NCBI GenBank assembly: GCA_018657885.1
Contig: JABHWG010000113.1
Coordinates: 1 to 32,839, forward strand
Length of the DNA stretch: 32,839 bases
Reading direction: 5' to 3'
Source: Pelagibacteraceae bacterium
GTDB lineage: Bacteria; Pseudomonadota; Alphaproteobacteria; HIMB59; GCA-002718135
Below, piece by piece: positions 8,668-16,396 of the stretch. Position 1 is the stretch's first letter. Every line of letters starts with the position of its first letter. The position numbers and the translations under genes are program-made. The notes below the pieces were generated by a model. The model was not told the origin of the DNA and ran no database searches. It was given only the letters and a program-made list of their open reading frames with translations.

Positions 8668-10739
8668 TATTTTTTCTTTTGAGTGTTAATATGAAGATTG
8701 GCATAGTCATCAACTTTGCATCTTTGCCCAGGAAATACGACAACTGTTGTGCTAGAGTCTTCAACTATTGCTGGTCCATTAAAAACCATATTAGGTTCAA
8801 GTTTATCAAAATCGTATATATCTGAAATACGCTCTCCAAGTTGATCAAAATCAACTTTCCTTTTTGATTTAATTGCTTCTCTAACTTCTCTCCCTGTTTT
8901 TTTTCTTTTCTCCAGCTTGGGTTTTTCAATTTTAGCTACAGCAACTAGATGAAATTGTATAAGTTCTACAGGGTTATCTAAACTATAAGTAAATTCTTTT
9001 TCATACTGCTTATGAAAAGAAATAAGTATTTTATTTAGTTCTTTTTTATCATACGTACCACTAGGAAGTAAAACTTCTACAGAATGGTCTTGTCCCAAAT
9101 ATCTTAAACTAGCATAGCGCTGAAACTGAATTAAGTTTTTATGTATTTTTTCTTTTTTAAAATTAGAGATTGCTTTAGTTTCCATTTTTTTAAATGTTTC
9201 ATTTATTGAACCAAGTGAATCAATATCCATTTTATTTAGCTTAGTTAAAATAAAATCCCTTCTCAAGTCACTCATTAACATACCCCATGCTGAAAATACT
9301 GCAGAGTTTATGGGTATAATCACGTTAGGGATATTTAGTTCCATTGCTAAAGAGGTAGCGTGCATTCCACCACCACCTCCGAAAGCAACTAATGTAAAAT
9401 CTCTAGGATCATGGCCTTTGTTAACAGAAATTAATTTTAAAGCATTTGTCATATTATTATTTGCTATTCTAATAATACCTCTGGCAGTTTCAATTTTAGT
9501 TAATTTTAATTTTTTAGATAATGTGCTGATGTGTTTATCTACAGACTTAATATCAGCATTAACTTCTCCACCACAAAAATATGATGGATTTATTCTTTTA
9601 GTATATAAATTTGCATCAGTAGTAGTGATACTATTTCCACCTTTTCCATAAGATACAGGTCCTGGACTTGCACCTGCACTTTGTGGACCTACATGTAATT
9701 TTTTATAATCATCTACCCACGCTATACTTCCTCCGCCATTACCAATTTCAACAATATCTACAACAGGTAGCATTACAGGGTATCCAGCTGAGGTACGGTT
9801 TTTCTCGATCCAATAATTTGTATTAATTTTCACATTACCATCTTCTATTAATGAACATTTTGCTGTAGTGCCGCCAATATCAAGTGCTATAATATCTTTT
9901 ACTCCAATTAATTTTCCAATTTCAGCGGCTCCTAAAACGCCACTTGTTGGTCCAGATTCAATAATAGTTAAAGGTGTTTTTTTAGTACTTTCAAAAGTAT
10001 CTATACCTCCATTCGATTGCATGACATATGGATTGCCTTTAAATTTATATTTTTTAAGTTCAATAAATAAATTATCTAAATAATTTTTAGCTATAGGTTT
10101 CACATAAGCACAAAGTGCAGTTGTATTTGTTCTTTCATACTCTCTCCACTCCCTTGTAAGCTCACTAGAGGTAACTATTTCAAATTCAGGCCATTGTTGT
10201 TTTATTTTTTTTGCTAATACCTGTTCGTGTTTTGGATTTGCATATGAGTGTAGAAGGCAAATTGCAATTGATTTTACATTATGAGACTTAAATGATTTAA
10301 TAATTTTCTTAAGATCATTTAGCTGTAATTTTTCAATCTCCTTACCTAGAAAATCCATTCTACCAGGAACTTCAGTTCTTAGATATCTTGGAATAAATGG
10401 TTTAGGTTTTTTATAACGAAGATTAAAAAAATCAGGCCTATCTCCTCTTGCAATCTCTAAAGAATCTCTAAAACCTTTTGTAGTAATTAAACCTGTAACC
10501 GAACCTTTTCTTTCAGTTATAGAATTAATTATAACTGTTGTTCCATGTGCAAAAAATATAGCTTCAGAAATAGATATTCCAGATTTTTTTATAGCTTTAA
10601 ATACACCTTGTTCATAATTTGGAGGGGTGGTATCAGATTTTGCGTTAGAAATTTTTTTAGCTTTTTTTGTTTTTTCATCAATTTCAAAATAAACCAGATC
10701 AGTAAATGTTCCTCCAACATCTGTTGCCACTCTAATCAT
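8667..10739 (-). CDS. hyuA: Hydantoinase A / oxoprolinase family protein (hyuA2)
   Basis: A 690-residue ATP-binding subunit. Hallmarks in order: TDVGGTFTDLVYF at the N terminus, HGTTVIINSITERKG, REWREYERTNTTAL, the second phosphate loop ALDIGGTTAKCSL, GNGGGSIAW, GPQSAGASPGPVSYGKGG, and FGGGGGMHA. In family enzymes it uses ATP to activate the substrate (5-oxoproline, hydantoins, lactams, acetone or acetophenone, depending on the member). Two deviations from the usual family motifs are visible: GNGGGS where GAGGGS is typical, and FGGGGG where FGGAGP is typical; hyuA1 has the usual forms. The gene overlaps hyuB1 upstream by eight bases and hyuB2 downstream by one. Which compound it handles cannot be read from the sequence. 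Confidence 0.92.
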   Translation of the reverse strand: MIRVATDVGGTFTDLVYFEIDEKTKKAKKISNAKSDTTPPNYEQGVFKAIKKSGISISEAIFFAHGTTVIINSITERKGSVTGLITTKGFRDSLEIARGDRPDFFNLRYKKPKPFIPRYLRTEVPGRMDFLGKEIEKLQLNDLKKIIKSFKSHNVKSIAICLLHSYANPKHEQVLAKKIKQQWPEFEIVTSSELTREWREYERTNTTALCAYVKPIAKNYLDNLFIELKKYKFKGNPYVMQSNGGIDTFESTKKTPLTIIESGPTSGVLGAAEIGKLIGVKDIIALDIGGTTAKCSLIEDGNVKINTNYWIEKNRTSAGYPVMLPVVDIVEIGNGGGSIAWVDDYKKLHVGPQSAGASPGPVSYGKGGNSITTTDANLYTKRINPSYFCGGEVNADIKSVDKHISTLSKKLKLTKIETARGIIRIANNNMTNALKLISVNKGHDPRDFTLVAFGGGGGMHATSLAMELNIPNVIIPINSAVFSAWGMLMSDLRRDFILTKLNKMDIDSLGSINETFKKMETKAISNFKKEKIHKNLIQFQRYASLRYLGQDHSVEVLLPSGTYDKKELNKILISFHKQYEKEFTYSLDNPVELIQFHLVAVAKIEKPKLEKRKKTGREVREAIKSKRKVDFDQLGERISDIYDFDKLEPNMVFNGPAIVEDSSTTVVVFPGQRCKVDDYANLHINTQKKK

Positions 10740-12453
10740 TTAACACTACCTCAGGATAATATTTATTAATATATTCTTTAGATATATATTCTTGCTTATA
10801 GTCATCCAATACTTTTTCTTTTTGTCTTTCACTTGGATGTCCATAACCTCCTCCTCCTCCATTTTGTATCAAAACTTTATTTCCTTTTTTAATTAAAACT
10901 CTTGTGGCCTTTGGTATAGATTTTTTTGTTCCATCATCATTGATTAAGAAACAATTATTTGCCAACCCTTCCCTACCTTCATTTAAGCCCCAAGGCTCTA
11001 ACTCAGTTCTTTCACATACTGTAGTTGCAAAGGTATCCTCTAACATTTCTATTTCTATATTTACTCCTAATCCACCTCTATTTTTTCCTGCCCCACAGCT
11101 ATCTTGAATTAATTCTACACGTGTAACTAACCATGGATTCCGGTTTTCCCAAACTTCAGTGGGTGCAAACCTTGTTGCAGATTCTGCATGATGTAAGCAC
11201 GTTGCTCCATCTCCATGTACGCTACCACCTTGTCCTATAGGATGTGGAGATCCATCAGCCCAAGGCTCACCCGTTAACTTTTTTTGACCCCAATACACAA
11301 CAGCGTTTATACAACCACCACTACTAGCAGGAACTTTTTCTGGGTGCTTAGACCCAAGAGCCTTATAAAAAACTTCCATAGCTTGAAGTGCAGGCCATCC
11401 ATATAAGAAACACGGAGCAGGTGATAATGGATGAAAAAGCGTTCCTTTTTTTGTAATAACTTCAATAGGTCTAAAAAAACCTTCGTTAGGAGCTTCGTTA
11501 CTTCCTGCTAACATGCTCATAGCAACTCTTGCAGTTGATACTGTTGAAGGAAGAGGGCAATTAATTGGTCCATTTTGCTGAGGTGGAGCTTCTGACATAT
11601 CTAAAACAACTGAGTCATCTTTTATTAGGACTTTTACATCAAAGGGGACAGACCCTTCTTCAACACCGTTATTATCCATTTGCCCAGATCCAAAATATTC
11701 ACCATTAGGAATGTCTTTTAGATATTTTCTTACTATTTTTTCTCCTGCATCAAATATTTCTTCAACAGCTTCTCTAAATTTTTTTAATCCATATTTCGAC
11801 ACAACTCTTTTTAAAGCTCTCTCTCCTGTTCTTACACCTATCGCTTGAGCATTAATATCTCCTGCTACAGAGTTTGGAACTCTTGTATTAGCAATACACA
11901 TTTTAAAAATATCATTAACTAAATTTCCTTTACTATATAATTTAACCCCAGGATAAACTGTTCCTTCTTGAAAAACATCAACTGTATCTGTTGAGTAAGG
12001 TTCTTTACCTGCTATATCTAACCAGTGAGCTTTAATTGCAGTGTACGCAATTAGCTCTCCTTCAAAGAAAACTGGCATAACTAATGCCGCATCTTGTGGA
12101 TGTGAACCTGTGCCATATGGAGAATTATAAATTATAATATCTCCTTCATATAAGTTTTCCTCACCTCCAACACCTTTTACAGCCTCTTCAATGCAAAAGT
12201 TGAGAGTTCCCATAAAAAGAGGGAGGCTTGGAGCTTGTGATAACATTCTTAAATCTCTGTCATAAATTGCTGCAGCAAAATCTAATACTTCATAAATTAT
12301 AGGGGACATTGCTGTACGACATAACGCTCTTTTCATTTGTTCAGCTGCTGAGTTAAGACTATTTCGAACAATCTGAGTAGTGATGGGATCAACGTCAGTT
12401 TTTTGAACTTTTCTATCAATACCACATTTATAATGATGTAAATCTTTATTCAT
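10732..12453 (-). CDS. hyuB: Hydantoinase B / oxoprolinase family protein (hyuB1)
   Basis: A 573-residue B subunit with the metal-site pattern Asp58, His118, Asp121, His143 (VLDFAA, GSHPQDA, KAHWLD), family segments QQNGPINCPLPSTVS and SGGCINAVVYWG, and a C-terminal glycine loop QNGGGGGYGHP. Its ATG overlaps the end of hyuA1 by eight bases, making hyuA1 (12446-14491) its likely partner. It aligns almost without gaps to the divergent hyuB3 (14581-16287) over the whole length, so the two are recent or functionally close paralogues. It resembles the larger carboxylase/hydantoinase B type more than hyuB2. The substrate is unknown. Confidence 0.92.
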   Translation of the reverse strand: MNKDLHHYKCGIDRKVQKTDVDPITTQIVRNSLNSAAEQMKRALCRTAMSPIIYEVLDFAAAIYDRDLRMLSQAPSLPLFMGTLNFCIEEAVKGVGGEENLYEGDIIIYNSPYGTGSHPQDAALVMPVFFEGELIAYTAIKAHWLDIAGKEPYSTDTVDVFQEGTVYPGVKLYSKGNLVNDIFKMCIANTRVPNSVAGDINAQAIGVRTGERALKRVVSKYGLKKFREAVEEIFDAGEKIVRKYLKDIPNGEYFGSGQMDNNGVEEGSVPFDVKVLIKDDSVVLDMSEAPPQQNGPINCPLPSTVSTARVAMSMLAGSNEAPNEGFFRPIEVITKKGTLFHPLSPAPCFLYGWPALQAMEVFYKALGSKHPEKVPASSGGCINAVVYWGQKKLTGEPWADGSPHPIGQGGSVHGDGATCLHHAESATRFAPTEVWENRNPWLVTRVELIQDSCGAGKNRGGLGVNIEIEMLEDTFATTVCERTELEPWGLNEGREGLANNCFLINDDGTKKSIPKATRVLIKKGNKVLIQNGGGGGYGHPSERQKEKVLDDYKQEYISKEYINKYYPEVVLND

Positions 12454-14491
12454 TTTTCATTTTTGTGTCTGTAATAATTAAATGATCCATTTTATCTTTG
12501 TTAACTATATAATTTTTATCAACATAGGTAACAGCAGTACTTTCTAAAATGATAGCTGGTCCTGAAAATTCTTTATCAATTTGTGATCTTTGAATAATTT
12601 GAAATTCCTCAAGCTGATCTGAATCAAAAGAATAACATTTAATTTTATCATTTGCTGATATTGCTAATTCTTCATTAATCTTTCCACTTCCTGTTTTTCT
12701 TGGAAGAGGTACTCTTAAAGAAGCTCTAATTGAAACAATTTCTATAACCGTATCTAACTTACTACCAAATGTTTTTTCATAATCATTAACAAACATTTCT
12801 TTGATTTTGTCTACGTTGCAGGTAATTTTACCATTTTTTTCATCAATAAGTTTAAGTGTTATAGTGTGTTCTTGACCCATCCAACGCATATCTAAAGATA
12901 TTTCTTTTATTTTTTCTAAAATTTTAAAATTAATTTTTTGTCTGTCCTCCAAATCTTGAAACAATCTATCTAAAATCGTATTACATTGATCAAGAGATTC
13001 TTGACTTAGTCTTAAAATTTTTGTTTGAGCCGTCATCTGTAAAAGATCTGCACCTAGCAATCCCCATGCTGAAAAATTTCCTGAGAAAGGTGGTATAATT
13101 ATTTCTTTAATATCTAATTCTTTTGCAATTAAATTTGACATTAAAGGTCCAGCACCTCCAAATGCTAAAAGCTTTAATTCACGAGGATCAATACCTTGTT
13201 CAATTGTAATTTCTCGAATAGCATCAGCCATATTTGCACTACTTATTTTTAAAATTCCTTTAGCAACCTCAAATGCAGAAAGGTTAATTTTTGAACCAAC
13301 AGATTTTAGAGCATTTTCTGCTAAATCTTTTTTCAACTTTAGTCCAGAAGCTAAATTTCCTTCTCCAAGCATTCCTAAGTAAAAGGCTGCATCTGTTGTG
13401 GTTGGTTCTACACCTCCCCTTCCATAACAGGCAGGACCTGGTTGCGCTCCTGAACTTCTTGGTCCTGATCTCAATAAACTACCTTCATCAAGATACGCTA
13501 TTGATCCACCGCCAGCTCCAATAGATCTTACATCAACCCATGGGGATTGGATTGGCAGCCCAACTATCCTTCCTTCAAATTGTATTTGTGGCCTCCCATC
13601 TAAAATTAAACAAGTATCAAAACTAGTTCCACCTACATCAGCAGTAACCATATTAATATTTTTAAAGGTTCTCGATAATTCTCCTGCGCCTTCTGCTCCT
13701 GCTACTGGCCCTGACATGATAGTTTCAAAAGGTCTTTCTTCAGCTTCATCAAATGTCATTGAGCCACTCCCTGATCTTGTTACCAAAAAGTTACCTTTGA
13801 AACCTAAACTTTTTAATTCATTTCTTAGATTATTTAAGTAATTAGACATTCTTGCTTTTACAAAAGAGTCAATTACTGTTGTTGTTGTCCTTTCATATTC
13901 TCGGTACTCACCAGATACTACTGAGGACAAGGAAATATAGCCTTCAAATCCAAATTTTCTTAAAAGTTTTTCAATTTTTTTTTCATGATCGTTGTTTGCA
14001 TAAGAATTAATTAAACATACTGCAATACTTGTGACACCTTCTTTAATAAAATATTTACAAGCTTTTTTTATTTCATCTTCATTTAAAGATATATGCACAT
14101 CACCACTTGCAAACATTCTTTCATTTAGTTCTAACCGTAAGTATCTTGGAACTAGAGGTTCACTTGGTTGCCAAAACAAATTGTACATTTCATCTCTATC
14201 ACCCCTTCTTATCTCAATTACATCTCTAAAACCTTTTGTGCATAACATTCCTACTTTTGATCCTTTTCTCTCCAGTAAAGCATTGAGACCCACTGTTGTT
14301 CCATGTAAAAAAAAATCAATTTCTTTAATTTTTTGTTCGTTTAAATTTCTTTTAACAACCTCTATTACTGCTTTCTGAGGTTCTAAGGGTGTGGTGGGTA
14401 TTTTATCAATAGTAATTGAGTTATCTCTTTCATTGTACATAATGAAATCTGTAAACGTTCCCCCAATATCTACACCTATTCTTGATGCCAA
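12446..14491 (-). CDS. hyuA: Hydantoinase A / oxoprolinase family protein (hyuA1)
   Basis: A 681-residue ATP-binding subunit and first gene of the minus-strand operon. Motifs in order: GVDIGGTFTDFIMY, HGTTVGLNALLERKG, YREYERTTTTVIDSF, TADVGGTSFDTCLI, GAGGGSIAY, GPRSSGAQPGPACYGRGG, and AFGGAGPLMSN. All the usual HyuA signatures are present. The start is TTG, not ATG: it is preceded by a strong ribosome binding site GGGAGG (minus strand of 14501-14506) at nine-base spacing, and no ATG is available nearby. A LacI-type operator at 14530-14545 lies just upstream. Partner subunits are hyuB1 in the same operon and possibly the divergent hyuB3. Confidence 0.92.
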   Translation of the reverse strand: MASRIGVDIGGTFTDFIMYNERDNSITIDKIPTTPLEPQKAVIEVVKRNLNEQKIKEIDFFLHGTTVGLNALLERKGSKVGMLCTKGFRDVIEIRRGDRDEMYNLFWQPSEPLVPRYLRLELNERMFASGDVHISLNEDEIKKACKYFIKEGVTSIAVCLINSYANNDHEKKIEKLLRKFGFEGYISLSSVVSGEYREYERTTTTVIDSFVKARMSNYLNNLRNELKSLGFKGNFLVTRSGSGSMTFDEAEERPFETIMSGPVAGAEGAGELSRTFKNINMVTADVGGTSFDTCLILDGRPQIQFEGRIVGLPIQSPWVDVRSIGAGGGSIAYLDEGSLLRSGPRSSGAQPGPACYGRGGVEPTTTDAAFYLGMLGEGNLASGLKLKKDLAENALKSVGSKINLSAFEVAKGILKISSANMADAIREITIEQGIDPRELKLLAFGGAGPLMSNLIAKELDIKEIIIPPFSGNFSAWGLLGADLLQMTAQTKILRLSQESLDQCNTILDRLFQDLEDRQKINFKILEKIKEISLDMRWMGQEHTITLKLIDEKNGKITCNVDKIKEMFVNDYEKTFGSKLDTVIEIVSIRASLRVPLPRKTGSGKINEELAISANDKIKCYSFDSDQLEEFQIIQRSQIDKEFSGPAIILESTAVTYVDKNYIVNKDKMDHLIITDTKMKNE

Positions 14492-14500
14492 AATTTTTAT

Positions 14501-14506
14501 CCTCCC
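14501..14506 (-). promoter_or_regulatory. Strong ribosome binding site deciding a TTG start for hyuA1
   Basis: Read on the minus strand this is GGGAGG, followed after nine bases by TTG-GCA-TCA-AGA, which encodes the conserved HyuA N terminus. It supports initiation at the rare TTG codon (14489-14491). Confidence 0.75.
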
Positions 14507-14528
14507 AAAATAAAATATTTAAGTTTAC

Positions 14529-14547
14529 TATGGTAACGCTACCATGA
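14529..14547. promoter_or_regulatory. LacI-family operator 1 in the hyuA1/hyuB3 divergent promoter
   Basis: The sequence TATGGTAACGCTACCATGA contains the near-perfect palindrome ATGGTA-ACGC-TACCAT with the central CG dinucleotide typical of LacI/GalR-family operators. It sits 38 bp from the hyuA1 start and 34 bp from the hyuB3 start, where it could block both divergent promoters. The same 19 bases occur, reverse-complemented, at 16357-16375. The regulator is probably the LacI-family protein at 23108-24124. Confidence 0.8.
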
Positions 14548-14568
14548 TAGAAATATTAATTCAACAAA

Positions 14569-14577
14569 TATTATATT
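14569..14577 (+). promoter_or_regulatory. Candidate -10 element for hyuB3
   Basis: Overlapping TATTAT (14569-14574) and TATATT (14572-14577) lie directly before the ATG at 14581. If used, transcription would begin at or a few bases into the start codon. No convincing -35 is visible. Confidence 0.3.
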
Positions 14578-14580
14578 TTT

Positions 14581-16287
14581 ATGATCAGAACTTTTCAGTC
14601 TAAAACAAGTTATGAAAACATTGATGAAAACATTGATCCGGTATTAGTTGAAATAATCAGAAATAGTCTCAACTCAGCTGCTGAACAGATGAAGAGAGTT
14701 TTAATTAGAACTGCATTTTCTCCAATAATTTATGAGGTGTTAGATTTTGCAAGTGCAATTTATGATAAAAATTTTTGTATGCTTTCTCAATCACCAAGCT
14801 TACCTGGCTTTATGGGAACATTAAGTTTTTGTGTACAAGCTGCTGTAGAAGAAGTTGGGGGTGAAGAAAATTTATATGAGGGAGATATAATTTTATATAA
14901 CAACCCATATGGTTCAGGATCTCATTCTCAAGATGCAGCTATCGTTATGCCAGTATTTCTCAAACACAAAATATTAATTGGATACACAGCTATTAAAGCA
15001 CACTGGCTTGATACTGGTGGGAAGGAACCATACTCTACTGATACGGTTGATGTATTCCAAGAAGGAACTATTTATCCAGGTTTAAAGCTTTACAATAAAG
15101 GTCAACTTGTAGAAGACATTTATAAATTAATTGTCGCTAACTCACGAGTGCCTAAGGCTATAATTGGAGATCTTAATGCCCAATTAAATGGAGTCAAAGC
15201 GGGTGCTTCAGCTCTACAAAGGATTGTTAATAAGTTTGGTATTCAAACTTTTGATTCTTGTGTCTCTAAAATTTATCAACATGGAGAAAAATTGGTAAGA
15301 AAAACTATATCTAAAATACCTGATGGAAAGTATTCGGGATGGGGTCAAATGGATAGTAATGGTGTAGATAAGGATCCTGTTAAATTTAAAATTAATATAA
15401 ATGTAAAAGGATCTGATCTTGAGTTAGATTTTTCAGAAACTCCTGAACAACAAAATGGGCCAATTAATTGCCCTCTTCCTTCAACAGTTTCAAAGGCAAG
15501 AGTAGCATTCAGTATGATGGCTGGAAATGGAGAGCAGCCAAATGAAGGATTTTTTAAACCCTTAATTATTAAAACAAAACAAGGAACTATGTTTGATCCT
15601 ATTTCTCCTGCACCTTGCTTCTTAAATGGTTGGGCAGGGCTTCAGGTAATAGAAATAATATATAAAATATTGTCTGAAAAAATTCCTCACGCATTTCCTG
15701 CTTCAAGTGGTGGTTGTTTAGGAGCAGCAGTTTGGTGGGGTAAAAGAAAAAATAATAACGAGCCATGGGCTGACGGTTCTCCTCATCCAATTGGACAGGG
15801 AGGTTTTAATGGAGGTGATGGCATTACTTCGATGCATCATAATTCAGCTGGTACAAGAATCTCCCCAACAGAAATTTGGGAAAGTAGAAATCCTTGGCTA
15901 GTCAAAAAAATTGAATTAGCTCAAAATTCTTGTGGACCAGGAGAGTATAGAGGTGGTTTAGGTTTAGACCTAGAGTTTGAAATGTTAGAAGAAACATACG
16001 TAACTACAGTTGTAGAAAGAACTAAATTCCCTCCATGGGGTATAAATGAGGGAGGCGAGGGTAGAGCTAATAATGTAATTTTAAATAGAAAAAATGAATC
16101 TTCAAACGTACCAAAAAAAACAGGTTTGAAATTACATAAGGGAGATAGCTTGATCTTTAAAACAGGTGGTGGTGGTGGATATGGGAAATCATCATTAAGA
16201 TCAAATAAAAAAATTTTAAATGACTTAAAACAAGGTTACATATCCATTGAATATGCAAAAAAACATTATCCACAATTAAAAGTTTAG
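14581..16287 (+). CDS. hyuB: Hydantoinase B / oxoprolinase family protein (hyuB3), no adjacent hyuA on its strand
   Basis: A 568-residue B subunit with the metal-site pattern Asp55, His115, Asp118 and His141 (VLDFAS, GSHSQDA, KAHWLD), one residue longer between the last two than in hyuB1 because of an insertion near KHK. QQNGPINCPLPSTVS, SSGGCLGAAVWWG and the C-terminal TGGGGGYGKS are nearly the same as in hyuB1, so the two are close paralogues. The ATG at 14581 is the only suitable start: a TAA lies in frame at 14557 and no Shine-Dalgarno is visible. A tandem 12-bp repeat (14614-14637) gives ENIDENID near the N terminus. No hyuA follows it, so it may share HyuA1 made from the opposite strand. 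It leads the transporter genes. Confidence 0.9.
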   Translation: MIRTFQSKTSYENIDENIDPVLVEIIRNSLNSAAEQMKRVLIRTAFSPIIYEVLDFASAIYDKNFCMLSQSPSLPGFMGTLSFCVQAAVEEVGGEENLYEGDIILYNNPYGSGSHSQDAAIVMPVFLKHKILIGYTAIKAHWLDTGGKEPYSTDTVDVFQEGTIYPGLKLYNKGQLVEDIYKLIVANSRVPKAIIGDLNAQLNGVKAGASALQRIVNKFGIQTFDSCVSKIYQHGEKLVRKTISKIPDGKYSGWGQMDSNGVDKDPVKFKININVKGSDLELDFSETPEQQNGPINCPLPSTVSKARVAFSMMAGNGEQPNEGFFKPLIIKTKQGTMFDPISPAPCFLNGWAGLQVIEIIYKILSEKIPHAFPASSGGCLGAAVWWGKRKNNNEPWADGSPHPIGQGGFNGGDGITSMHHNSAGTRISPTEIWESRNPWLVKKIELAQNSCGPGEYRGGLGLDLEFEMLEETYVTTVVERTKFPPWGINEGGEGRANNVILNRKNESSNVPKKTGLKLHKGDSLIFKTGGGGGYGKSSLRSNKKILNDLKQGYISIEYAKKHYPQLKV

Positions 16288-16351
16288 AATTAATCAATTA
16301 TAAACCCTAAAATTTACTCTTTTGTACGTAAAAACAACATTGTTAAATATT

Positions 16352-16392
16352 TATATTCATGGTAGCGTTACCATACTGAAATATTTAGGAGG
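16352..16392 (+). promoter_or_regulatory. Promoter and ribosome binding site of the binding-protein gene
   Basis: TATATT at 16352-16357 is a candidate -10 whose transcription start would fall inside the operator at 16357-16375. AGGAGG at 16387-16392 is a consensus ribosome binding site four bases before the ATG at 16397; it fixes that start and rules out the in-frame TTG at 16322. This promoter assignment is tentative; the ribosome binding site is clear. Confidence 0.5.
16357..16375. promoter_or_regulatory. LacI-family operator 2 upstream of the binding-protein gene
   Basis: The plus strand reads TCATGGTAGCGTTACCATA, the exact reverse complement of operator 1 (14529-14547) across 19 bases. 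It ends 21 bases before the ATG of the binding protein, a position suited to repression. Everything downstream to the LacI gene appears to be one operon, so the regulator probably controls its own synthesis. Confidence 0.8.
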
Positions 16393-16396
16393 CAAA

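Noticed and set aside
9310-9651. Plus-strand open frame opposite hyuA2 (proline-rich start) and similar frames opposite other large genes
   Set aside because: Each lies wholly antisense to a well-supported gene, has no ribosome binding site or recognisable domain, and reflects low stop density in those frames.
14614-14637. Tandem 12-bp repeat giving ENIDENID at the start of hyuB3
   Set aside because: Two short copies outside the conserved core; probably simple slippage with no functional meaning.
14529-16375. The paired 19-bp sequences as terminal inverted repeats of a mobile element
   Set aside because: They enclose only hyuB3, have no transposase between them and no target duplication, and are themselves palindromic with a central CG, as expected of operators.
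16322-16396. In-frame TTG at 16322 that would extend the binding protein by 25 residues
   Set aside because: The extension would run through the operator and would bury the signal peptide; AGGAGG four bases before the ATG at 16397 fixes the true start.
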